64,000 nucleotides of DNA, taken from CAMCXE01 sp046347475. GTDB taxonomy: Bacteria; Pseudomonadota; Gammaproteobacteria; Pseudomonadales; Cellvibrionaceae. Location of the stretch: positions 62,001 through 126,000 of the forward strand of contig JAXMGD010000002.1 in NCBI GenBank assembly GCA_046347475.1. The letters are read 5' to 3'. Below, piece after piece: positions 50,694 through 60,000 of the stretch (positions are counted from its first letter, which is position 1; every line of letters starts with the position of its first letter). The notes below the pieces were generated by a model. The model was not told the origin of the DNA. It made no database searches and was given only the letters and a program-made list of their open reading frames with translations. Made by a program: the position numbers and the translations under genes.

Positions 50694-51905
50694 TTAAAGT
50701 GTAGGTGCTCTTTGCATGGAGGGCGCTGCTCGCACCGCCTCCAAAGCAACAATAACACCGCGCAATTCAGCCAGCCCCTTCAAGCGCCCCAGGTAGGAAT
50801 AACCCGGATTTACACCCGGCTGGCCAATTTCATCCGCCAGCAGGTGGCCATGGTCAGGGCGCATGGGAATTTGCCAATGGGCGTGGCCCTGGGCTTTGCG
50901 GCGCGCCTGCTCTTCTAACAAGGCGCTAATAAGGCCCACCATATCGTTGTCACCGTCTAAATGCTCGGCCTCAAAAAAAGAGCCATCCGCTTCACGCTTA
51001 ACATTTCGCAGGTGAACAAACTGCACCAATGGACCGAACTCACGGGCAATGGCCACCAAATCATTATCGCCGCGGGCGCCAAAAGAACCGGCACACAGGG
51101 TTAAGCCATTATGGGGGCTGGGTACAGCGCTGAAGATTGCGCGCACATCAGCCGCCGTGGAGACAACGCGGGGCAGGCCGAAGAGTGAAAACGGGGGGTC
51201 GTCCGGGTGTACACACATATTGACGCCGTAGTCTGCGGCAACAGGAATAATGTCCTCTAAGAAGGCAATTAAATTGGCGCGAAACTGTGCTTCGCCCAGA
51301 GCGATAAATTCTTCGATGGCGGCGCGCACGCCATCGCGATTATAGGAGCCTTCGCCACCGGGCAAACCGGCAATGATGTTGCGCTCTAACAGATTTTTTT
51401 CTTCATCACTCAGAGCATCAAAGCGTGTTTTTGCCCGCGCCAATAAGTCGGCCTGATACGACTGCGCGGCGCCCTGGCGCTGCAACATAAACACGTCGTA
51501 GGCGGCAAAATCCGTCATTTCAAACCGCAGGGCTTCGGCGTTATTGGCCAAGCGATAATTAAGGTTAGTCCGCGTCCAATCCACAACCGGCATAAAGTTG
51601 TAGCACACGGTTTTTATCCCGGCCTCGCCCACGGCTTTTATCGACTGGCGATAGTGTTCAATCAGCTGCTGATAATTGCCTTTGCGCAGCTTGATGTCAT
51701 TGTGCAGGGGAATACTTTCCACCACCGACCACTCCAAGCCCGCCGCCTCAATTTCCTGTCGACGTGCCAATACCTCCTCTGCCGTCCAGGCCTCACCGGT
51801 GGGAATGTGGTGTAAGGAAGTCACTATGCCCCTAGCGCCCGCCTGGCGAATTTTCTCTAAGCTGATGGGATCTTTAGGGCCAAACCAGCGCCATGTCTCG
51901 TGCAT
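50694..51905 (-). CDS. uxuA: Mannonate dehydratase
   Basis: UxuA converts D-mannonate to 2-keto-3-deoxy-D-gluconate in glucuronate breakdown; it needs Fe2+/Mn2+. The 403 residues show the family start METWRWFGPKDP-like (MHETWRWFGPKDPISLEKI), GEAWTAEEVLARR, VVESIPLHNDIKLRKG, NFMPVVDWTRT, metal ligands in MCVHPDDPPFSLFGLPR, LCAGSFGARGDNDL, and MRPDHGHLL near the end. Glucuronate side chains of xylan would feed this step. It starts 36 bases after nadE ends, on the same strand, so it may share that transcript. The GntR gene is further downstream. Confidence 0.97.
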   Translation of the reverse strand: MHETWRWFGPKDPISLEKIRQAGARGIVTSLHHIPTGEAWTAEEVLARRQEIEAAGLEWSVVESIPLHNDIKLRKGNYQQLIEHYRQSIKAVGEAGIKTVCYNFMPVVDWTRTNLNYRLANNAEALRFEMTDFAAYDVFMLQRQGAAQSYQADLLARAKTRFDALSDEEKNLLERNIIAGLPGGEGSYNRDGVRAAIEEFIALGEAQFRANLIAFLEDIIPVAADYGVNMCVHPDDPPFSLFGLPRVVSTAADVRAIFSAVPSPHNGLTLCAGSFGARGDNDLVAIAREFGPLVQFVHLRNVKREADGSFFEAEHLDGDNDMVGLISALLEEQARRKAQGHAHWQIPMRPDHGHLLADEIGQPGVNPGYSYLGRLKGLAELRGVIVALEAVRAAPSMQRAPTL

Positions 51906-51941
51906 AGAATGCTCACTGAATAAAGGAAAAAGTCAAAGATG

Positions 51942-53549
51942 TTAGTCGTCCAGCGCCCAGCCGTTGGTAATAGGATAGCGCCGATCGCGGCCAAAGCCGC
52001 GCTGGCTGATGCGAATCCCAACTGCCGCTTGGCGGCGTTTATATTCATTGAGATCCACCATGCGGAGCACCTTTTTTACCGTTTCAGCGGCAAATCCCCG
52101 CGCGATAATATCCGCCGCACTGGCGTCTTCTTCTATATATAACGCCAAAATTTGATCGAGAATGTCATAGGGAGGCAATGAATCTTCGTCTTTCTGCCCT
52201 GGGGCCAACTCAGCCGATGGCGGGCGTGTAATGACGCGCTCAGGAATCACCGGGTTAAGGCTATTGCGGTAGCGGGCCAGAGCAAATACCAGAGTTTTAG
52301 GCACGTCTTTTAATACATCCAAGCCCCCCGCCATATCGCCATACAAAGTGGCATAGCCCACGGCCATTTCGCTTTTATTTCCCGTGGTGAGCACCAGGCT
52401 GCCCGTTTTGTTCGACAGTGCCATCAGGATAACGCCCCGGCTGCGCGCCTGCAGGTTCTCTTCCGTTTTATCGGCCGCCGTGTTGTGAAAGGCGGGTTTT
52501 AAGGCGGTCTCGAAGGCCGAAAAAATCGGCTCAATGCTGATGCTTTGGTAGTGCACCCCCATCAAACTTGCCTGCAGGGCGGCATCCGTTTGGCTCATAT
52601 CCGAGGTGTAGCGAAACGGCATCATCACCGCATGCACCTGCTGCGCCCCCAAAGCATCCACCGCAATGGCCAGGGTAAGGGCTGAATCTATGCCGCCGGA
52701 GAGCCCAAGTACTGCGCCTTTGAAGCTGTTTTTAGTCACATAATCGCGCACCCCCAACACCAAGGCACTGTATACACTGGCCAGATCGGAGGCTGGTGGT
52801 GCTATCTGGGCGGTGCCGTTGAGATTCACCAGCAGGGTTTGCTCAACAAAGCTTTCCGCCCTCGCCAGCAGCTCACCCTGTGCATTCATGGCAAAAGAGC
52901 CACCATCAAAGACTAATTCATCCTGGCCGCCCACCTGGTTCACATACAACACCGCAAGGCCGGTCTGAACGCAGCGCTCGCTCACCACCTGTTCACGGGT
53001 CAGCTGTTTGCCGCGGTGAAAGGGTGAGGCATTCAGGTTGATCAACACCTCGGCACCGGCCGCTTTGGCCTGCGCGGCTGGTTGCTCGTGCCAGATATCC
53101 TCACAAATCGATAAGGCCACACAACAGCCTTTATGGCGCCACACTGGCATAACATCGCCGGGTATGAAATACCGCTTTTCGTCGAATACCTGATAATTGG
53201 GCAGGCACTGCTTGAAGTATTCCAGCTGCAGTTGCCCGCCACAGATGATGGCCGCAGCGTTATAAACACCGCGCTCAGTGACTCTGGGGTAGCCTACCAC
53301 CACGGCCAATTCTGGAGGCAGTTCCGCACACAAGCGCAACATGGCCGCCTCGATGCGCGCCTTTAGGGCTGGGCGCAACAGCAAATCCTCCGGCGGATAG
53401 CCTGTTAAGGTTAACTCAGGGAACATCACCCAATCGGCGGCCCCTTGGGTCGCAACCTCAGTACTTAGGGCAATGATTTTATTGCAGTTACCTGTGATGT
53501 CGCCGACACAGGGATTTATTTGCGCCATAGCGACAGTGAACATTGACAT
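51942..53549 (-). CDS. nadE: Glutamine-dependent NAD+ synthase
   Basis: This makes NAD+ from deamido-NAD+, ATP and glutamine. The 535 residues comprise an N-terminal nitrilase-type amidase (~3-255) with Glu in FPELTLTGYPPEDL, Cys in ALSICEDIWHE and NASPFHRGK, followed by the synthase domain (~270-535) with the ATP loop GLSGGIDSALTLAIA, TGNKSEMAVGYATLYGD and RPPSAELAPGQKDED. This is the one-chain bacterial form. The first Met is used, but Met3 (MFTVAMAQINP) is an equally likely start. No NAD-pathway gene is adjacent. Confidence 0.96.
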   Translation of the reverse strand: MSMFTVAMAQINPCVGDITGNCNKIIALSTEVATQGAADWVMFPELTLTGYPPEDLLLRPALKARIEAAMLRLCAELPPELAVVVGYPRVTERGVYNAAAIICGGQLQLEYFKQCLPNYQVFDEKRYFIPGDVMPVWRHKGCCVALSICEDIWHEQPAAQAKAAGAEVLINLNASPFHRGKQLTREQVVSERCVQTGLAVLYVNQVGGQDELVFDGGSFAMNAQGELLARAESFVEQTLLVNLNGTAQIAPPASDLASVYSALVLGVRDYVTKNSFKGAVLGLSGGIDSALTLAIAVDALGAQQVHAVMMPFRYTSDMSQTDAALQASLMGVHYQSISIEPIFSAFETALKPAFHNTAADKTEENLQARSRGVILMALSNKTGSLVLTTGNKSEMAVGYATLYGDMAGGLDVLKDVPKTLVFALARYRNSLNPVIPERVITRPPSAELAPGQKDEDSLPPYDILDQILALYIEEDASAADIIARGFAAETVKKVLRMVDLNEYKRRQAAVGIRISQRGFGRDRRYPITNGWALDD

Positions 53550-53691
53550 ATACTACACATACTCCAGCAGTAGCCGCGTATTGGGGCCGAAGGCGGGCAT
53601 TTTACTCCAGGAATGCGCCTAAGCCCTGCAGAATTATTTAAAAATGGTGTGTGGCGCGCGAGGGGCAAATGGCCACCAGGTTTAAGCGGCC

Positions 53692-55335
53692 GTGAATAAT
53701 CTAAGCCCCCCTACCCTCAACATAAGACCCAGCAACCTAATCATCGGATTCACCATGGCCCCCCAGCCCATAGCACCACTGACACACAGCAAACCACTTT
53801 TAAATATTTACTATGCCTTTCGGATCGGCCTTGGTTTTATTTTATTGCTGTTATTTTTAAGTGGCCGTACCGGTAAGGCCTTAGGCGGGCTGTATCCGGA
53901 TGTATTTTTTTGGACCTGCGGCAGCTGGATTGTAATTGCCACGCTCAGCCTGGCGGTATTTCCCGCGCATAAATTAGTGCACTCCCTACACCGCATCACA
54001 AGTTTTTTAGTTTTAGATGTAATAGCGCTTTTATTACTTATTCACGCTAGCGGCGGCGTGGATTCAGGGTTTGGTTATTTATTGCTGGTGATTGTTGCCA
54101 TCAGCAGTATTTTTATGCGCCAACAGATGGCCATCATGTTCGCCACCATGGTGAGCCTATTAATGCTGGCGCAAACCCTATATTTAGTGGAGAGCCTAAA
54201 CCTAGGTGCCAAACCCATTTTTTCGGCGGTGGTGCTCGGCTTATTATTATTTATTACGGCATTTACGTTTCAGCGCTTAACACAAAAAATTCAACTCAGT
54301 ACCGAGCAAGCCATTCAACAACGGCTGTATGCTGAACACTTGCAACGGCTGGCTCAGGCCATAGTGGCGCGTATGCGCACTGGCATTATTGTTTTAGACA
54401 AGGACAATAACATTGAATTAATGAATACAGCGGCCTCCCAGTTACTCGGCGCCACCGCCTCTGCCCAGCTTGATAACACCCCTGCCCTGGGCCAATTAAA
54501 AAAATACTTAAGCGCCGATGACGAACCTCACTTACGCCAACAACGCAGTGATGCAGGCCTTGAGGTGCGTTTTAGTCGGGCGCAACTTAACGTAGGTGAG
54601 GACAACCGCCAAGTCATCTTTGTTGAAGATACGCGCACCATTGCGCAACAAGCCCAGCAGTTAAAATTAGCTTCCTTAGGGCGTCTCACCGCGAGTATCG
54701 CCCACGAAATTCGCAACCCCTTAGGGGCTATTTCCCATGCGGTGCAATTGCTGCAGGAATCAGAGGCTATCACCCAAGTGGACAAACGCTTGTGCGATAT
54801 TATTTATCAACATGCCAAACGGGTAAATCAAATTATTGAAAATACCCTAGCGCTGTCCCGCCGCAAAGATCCTCAGATTAGCCTGATTGATTTACACCCT
54901 TGGCTTGAACAATTTATCAGCAATTACACCAGCCATCAGCAGGCTAATATCAGCCTGGAATTAGAGCCTGGCCCGCTGCCTTTACGTATTGATACCACTA
55001 ATCTGCAACAAATTTTGGTCAACTTAGTCGACAACGGGCTGCGCTATAGCAAACAGCAAACAGGTGAGGCAAAATTGCTTTTGCGCGGGGGTATTAACCA
55101 GTCGAATGACAATGTTTTTTTAGAGGTGATAGACTTCGGCCCCGGCATAGAGGGTGAGCAGTTGGCGCAGATATTTGAGCCGTTTTTCACCACTGAAGAA
55201 CTCGGCACAGGGCTTGGTTTATACATCTGTAAAGAGCTGTGTGAAATTAACCAAGCCAGCCTGTATTATTTTAAAACTACCCGTGGCGAGAGTTGTTTTC
55301 GCATCGATTTCCCCCATCATTTACGCATGATTTAA
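53692..55335 (+). CDS. pilS: Type IV pilus sensor histidine kinase PilS
   Basis: PilS senses pilin in the inner membrane and phosphorylates PilR to control pilA transcription. The 547-residue frame starts at a GTG; the ATG at 53755 is an alternative. Six hydrophobic segments occupy ~30-205. A short PAS-like region follows (IIVLDKDNNIELMNTAASQLLG), then HisKA with the phospho-acceptor His near 337 in SIAHEIRNPLGAI, and an HATPase domain with NLVDNGLRYS, DFGPGIEGEQ and GTGLGLYICKEL. The pilR gene starts 2 bases after its stop. Together with the PilR match this makes the identity firm. Confidence 0.93.
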   Translation: MNNLSPPTLNIRPSNLIIGFTMAPQPIAPLTHSKPLLNIYYAFRIGLGFILLLLFLSGRTGKALGGLYPDVFFWTCGSWIVIATLSLAVFPAHKLVHSLHRITSFLVLDVIALLLLIHASGGVDSGFGYLLLVIVAISSIFMRQQMAIMFATMVSLLMLAQTLYLVESLNLGAKPIFSAVVLGLLLFITAFTFQRLTQKIQLSTEQAIQQRLYAEHLQRLAQAIVARMRTGIIVLDKDNNIELMNTAASQLLGATASAQLDNTPALGQLKKYLSADDEPHLRQQRSDAGLEVRFSRAQLNVGEDNRQVIFVEDTRTIAQQAQQLKLASLGRLTASIAHEIRNPLGAISHAVQLLQESEAITQVDKRLCDIIYQHAKRVNQIIENTLALSRRKDPQISLIDLHPWLEQFISNYTSHQQANISLELEPGPLPLRIDTTNLQQILVNLVDNGLRYSKQQTGEAKLLLRGGINQSNDNVFLEVIDFGPGIEGEQLAQIFEPFFTTEELGTGLGLYICKELCEINQASLYYFKTTRGESCFRIDFPHHLRMI

Positions 55336-55337
55336 TT

Positions 55338-56720
55338 ATGAATGCTCTGCACGCGCTTATTATTGACGACGAACCGGATATTTGTGAATTACTCCAACTC
55401 ACCCTTGCGCGCATGCAGGTTAGCGCCGATACCGCCACCACAGTAAAAGAAGCCAAAGCGCTATTAGTCAGCCGGGATTATCAACTTTGCCTTACCGATA
55501 TGAAATTGCCCGATGGCAATGGCATAGATTTAGTGCGCTGGATAAACCAACAACAATTTAATTTACCGGTCGCCGTTATTACCGCCCATGGTAACACCGA
55601 CGCTGCGGTTGATGCCATGAAAGTAGGCGCGTTTGATTTTATCTCCAAACCCGTGGAATTAAGCACACTGCGCAAACTCGTCGCCAGCGCCTTACAAACC
55701 CATCAACTGCCCAATGCCAACGCGCAACCGGCCGGTCTATTTGGCCGTTCGGCCTGTATGCAGCAATTGGAAAACAGCGTACGCAAACTCGCCCGCTCTC
55801 AAGCACCTGTTTATATTTTTGGTGAATCCGGTAGCGGTAAAGAGCTTGCGGCGCGGTTTATTCACCAACTGGGGCCCCGCGCGAACAAACCTTTTGTACC
55901 CGTAAACTGCGGTGCCATCCCTAAAGAGCTGATGGAAAGTGAATTCTTCGGCCACAAAAAAGGCTCTTTTACCGGCGCCCACGTTGATAAAACGGGTTTA
56001 TTCAAGGCCGCCGATGGCGGTACGTTATTTTTGGACGAAGTGGCTGATTTACCTCTGGATATGCAGGTTAAACTCCTGCGGGCCATTCAGGAAAAAGCGA
56101 TACGGGTGGTGGGTGGCTCCCAAGAGGAAACCATTGACGTGCGTATTTTATCGGCGACCCATAAAAATTTAGAGGATGAGGTATCCGCGGGCAATTTTCG
56201 CCAGGATTTATTTTATCGCTTAAACGTCATTCAATTAAAAGTACCACCACTGCGCGAGCGCCCCGAAGACATAGCCGATTTATGTCAGCTCTTTTTAGCC
56301 AACATCGCCAAAGAAATGCAATTGCCCGCACCTAAACTATCTAAAGATGCGTTAAAGACATTGCTCGCGTATGAATTCCCCGGCAATGTGCGCGAATTAG
56401 AAAATATTTTAGAGCGCGCGTTTACCCTGTGCGAAGGCGATAGTATTGAGGCTGCCGATTTACACTTACAAACCAGTACCACGCCACCCAAAACCCGCAA
56501 ACCCAATGAGCGCGCTTCCTCCAGCACCACCGATCATTTTGCCCGCGCCTTAGAGTTTCCCACCTTGGATGAGTATTTAGCCGAAATTGAAAAAGAAGTA
56601 TTGATGGGGGCTCTTGAGAAAGCCCGCTGGAATAAAACCCTAGCTGCCAAAGAACTCAACATCACCTTTCGCTCCTTGCGTTATAGGTTGCAGAAATTAG
56701 GTTTGGATGACGACACCTAG
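55338..56720 (+). CDS. pilR: Type IV pilus response regulator PilR (sigma-54 activator)
   Basis: From the ATG at 55338 it has 460 residues. The receiver (~1-120) has IIDDEPDICELL and the acceptor Asp in CLTDMKLPDG. The AAA+ domain (~140-380) has Walker A GESGSGKELAARF, the sigma-54 loop as GSFTGA (a Ser variant of GAFTGA), GGTLFLDEVADL and the arginine finger region FRQDLFYRLNVI. A Fis-type HTH closes the protein (WNKTLAAKELNITFRSLRYRL). It activates sigma-54 promoters, classically pilA. Pilin genes often found next to pilSR are not within the window. Confidence 0.94.
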   Translation: MNALHALIIDDEPDICELLQLTLARMQVSADTATTVKEAKALLVSRDYQLCLTDMKLPDGNGIDLVRWINQQQFNLPVAVITAHGNTDAAVDAMKVGAFDFISKPVELSTLRKLVASALQTHQLPNANAQPAGLFGRSACMQQLENSVRKLARSQAPVYIFGESGSGKELAARFIHQLGPRANKPFVPVNCGAIPKELMESEFFGHKKGSFTGAHVDKTGLFKAADGGTLFLDEVADLPLDMQVKLLRAIQEKAIRVVGGSQEETIDVRILSATHKNLEDEVSAGNFRQDLFYRLNVIQLKVPPLRERPEDIADLCQLFLANIAKEMQLPAPKLSKDALKTLLAYEFPGNVRELENILERAFTLCEGDSIEAADLHLQTSTTPPKTRKPNERASSSTTDHFARALEFPTLDEYLAEIEKEVLMGALEKARWNKTLAAKELNITFRSLRYRLQKLGLDDDT

Positions 56721-56739
56721 CTGCTTATTGCAATTAAGT

Positions 56740-56784
56740 CGGCGCCGCCAAAGCGAGCAAGGTAGTATTTCAACACGCTGTTAG
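56740..56784. mobile_element. MITE-like element, half copy 3
   Basis: The segment GGCGCCGCCAAAGCGAGCAA, then GGTAGTATTTCAACACGCTG, matches one end of the element at 44938-45132 and the reverse complement of the start of 4441-4587. Only about 45 bases remain, so it is a truncated copy. Confidence 0.6.
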
Positions 56785-56834
56785 CAATTCAACCAGCGGC
56801 TAGAGGTGAATCAGAATAACGAAAATTAATGGAC

Positions 56835-56863
56835 TACCCAGCCAGTAAACCACTGGCTGGGTA
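56835..56863. terminator. Hairpin terminator between converging genes
   Basis: TACCCAGCCAGT-AAACC-ACTGGCTGGGTA followed by TTTTAC. A perfect 12-bp stem after pilR; it may also serve the opposite-strand kinase gene. Confidence 0.75.
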
Positions 56864-56885
56864 TTTTACAATTTACGTCGGTTAA

Positions 56886-57013
56886 GGATGCTCTGATTAC
56901 TTCCAAATTTTGCCTTTTTCAATAGCGCTCCAGCACTTTTCTGTAGCGCAAGGAAGGGCTCCATGTCCGCGACGTTTTTAATAAAATCAAAACCTGGAAT
57001 TAATCAGAAGCTC
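56886..57013. mobile_element. Short element with IS5-like inverted ends (128 bp)
   Basis: The ends GGATGCTCTGATTACTTCC and GGAATTAATCAGAAGCTC are imperfect inverted repeats of a style seen at ends of IS5-family insertion sequences. The interior is non-coding. It stops 9 bases short of the stop codon of the giant kinase gene. It is probably a non-autonomous derivative. Confidence 0.55.
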
Positions 57014-57022
57014 TTTATGTAT

Positions 57023-60000
57023 TCACACTCGGTCCGCCAAAAGCGGCAATAAAGCGGCAACACAAAAAGGTTTAGCCTCCGTAAACAAAGTCAAATCATG
57101 TTTTGGCCAGGCTTCTTGAGCCCCCACGGCAATGGCGCCCAAGCAGTGTCCTTCGTAAACCAAAGGCACCATTACCCATTCTTTTATGGTCTGTGCAGGC
57201 AAATAATCCGCAAGGGTTTCTAAATCGCCTTCATTGAGCGGCGTGAGTAAGCGCTGCTGATCCAACGCTTTCACCAACTGAGTTAATTTACGCACCCGGT
57301 TGCTGCCGTGAATCGGCTTAACTGGGCAGGCCGGATCACTGTAGAGGGTTTCGAACTGTTGTTGGCGCAGCCGCCAAATTCCTAATACCTTGGTTAATCT
57401 AAACCCCTGCTTAAATGCCACTAATAATTCTGCCATACGATCAATAGGCGTTTGCCCAGGTGAATAGGTAAGAATTAAGGAGCGGAATAGCTCATACATT
57501 TCGATTGTGGCACTTTCAAGTAGCGGACTGTTATCCACCCAGGCCAGTTGCTGATAAATCAGTTTTACAATATAGGCTTTATTAATAGGCTTAATGATGT
57601 ACCCGCTAGCTCCACTGGAGAACCCGCGCACCACATCGTCGGGCATATCTTTTGATGTAATTAATACAATCGGCAAATGAGCGGCATTAAATTGTTCGCG
57701 GATCTGCTGACAGATAGTAAACCCGGATAAACCCGGCATCATAATATCCAACAATATTAAATCTATGGCTGGGTCGGCCTGAAGTAGCACAAGCGCTTCT
57801 TCACCGCTGGAGGCCTCAATGAGTGTAAACGGCTCGGCGGCTAACATTTTACTTACCACTAATCGGCTGACATGATCGTCATCAACCATAAGAATCTTGC
57901 GCAGGTGGTGATGGTTCGTTGTTTTATGCTCTGCAATGTAGGTATCGAGCATGGGCAAGGGTTCATCCATTTTACTGCTGTTGATTTTTTTACTGACTAG
58001 CCCGCCTTCAACCCTGGGCAGGGTAAATTTAAATATTGAGCCCTGCCCCACTTCCGAGGACACAGTTAAACGCCCGCCGTGCAACTCCACCAATTGCTGA
58101 CAAATAGATAACCCTAAGCCCGGCCCCCGGCTTTTATGCGTATTGTTGTCCATCACCTGGCTAAAAGGCTGAAAAATAGTTTTTAAATCGACCAGGTTAA
58201 TACCCACACCCGTATCACTAACGCTGATGGCAATTTCCTGTTCGGAAATCTGGGCGATAATATCAATGCGGCCTTTTTCCGTGTATTTAATGGCATTGGT
58301 TACAAGGTTCATTAACACCTGTTGAATACGCGCTTCGTCAGCTAAAACAGCGGGTGTACTCTTCGCAACCTGATTCAGCAAGAGCAGATTTTTTTGTGCA
58401 GCCATAGGCTGTAGCAGACTACTGACATGGGAAACCAAGGAATATAGATTAATAGGTGTTTTTTCCAGCTCCAATTGCTGGCCCATTAATTTAGCGCTGT
58501 CGAGCAAATCATCTACCAAGTGAGCCAGCCGCCTACCACTGGCGACTATTACATTCAGTGTATGGCGGCTTTGTGCATCCAGCTGATTAACAGATCCATC
58601 CAACAACGACTGGGCAAGGCCGATAATGCCATTTAAAGGCGCGCGCAATTCCTGGGAGGTGTTGGCCAGAAAGGCATCCTTCATTTTATCCAGGCTATTT
58701 AATTTACTGTTAAGCGCTTGCTCGTTGCTTAATTGCAGGTGTCTGCGGTGCAAAAGTATTGCCATGGTCAACACAAACAGCGCAAGCGTAGCATAAGCAC
58801 AATAGGCCCAGGTGGTGCGCCAAGGTGGCGGTGCTATCACAAAGGGCACCCGCAAATATTGCTCGCTCCAGGTTCCGTCCGAATTCGCGCCGCGCACATG
58901 TAATTCATAACTGCCTGGCAGCAAATTATTGTAGTTAACGCTATTCAAGGCTATGGGCGCAGTCCAGTCCGTCTCAAGCCCCACTAATTGGGTTTGGTAA
59001 AGATTATTTTGACTGGCCCGAAAACTCATGGCGGAATAAACAAATTTTAACGAGTTTTGCTCAAAACTCAGCTGCAATGGCGTTTGATTACCTGCTTTTA
59101 ACCAATTTTGTTCGCGCACGTAACAACCGGTTAATAATACATTGGGTGCGCGGCGATTGACGATTAGCTCACCGGGTTTAAAATAATTCAAGCCTTCCGT
59201 CCCGCCGATATAAATGCCGCCCGAGCGATCTTTTAAACCCGTGTCTCGGTTGTAGCCGTTGCCTACCAAGCCATTATTTAAATCATAATTTTTAATGTGT
59301 GTACCGTCGGCGGAGAGCAGTGAAATTCCGCTGACGGTGGCGGCCCACACATTGTGTTCATCGTCCTCCACCAAGCTAGACACATAGGCGGCGGCCAATC
59401 CATCTTGGGTGGTAATGGTTTTAAGAGCGCCCGTGCGGGCATTTAAAATGGCGATACCTTGATCCTGAGTTCCTATCCATAAATCGCCGTTGGAATGCAC
59501 CATTAATTCAACCAAAAACTGGCTCTTTAAACCGTAGTTTTTCTCCAAGCCCGGTTTAAATGGCTCAACCTCAAAGGTTTTAGTATTAAAATAATTTAAG
59601 CCACCCGATGTGGCCAACCATAAATGCTCTGCATCAGCCACAACCATGTTCCAAACAAAATTATTACTGATCGTTTTGGGATTGTCGGCCTGATGAACAA
59701 AATGCCGAAAGCTATCGGAGGCGGGCTCATATAAATTCAAACCGCCATCTTCGGTGCCCACCCACAGCCGCCCCTGCGGATCAACCAATAAATGCCAAAT
59801 AAAATCACTACCCAAGGCCGAGGGCTGCGGCGCCGACAGGTATTGTTTAAAACGGCCTGTTTGCTGCGAATAGCGGTATAACCCTGCCGACCAGGTGCCC
59901 ATCCACATATCACCGTCGGGTGCTTGTGCAAGCGAAATCACCCCTTCCACCGGCGCGTCATCACTGGTCAAATGGCGAAAGCTCTGCAGTTGCGGGTCAA

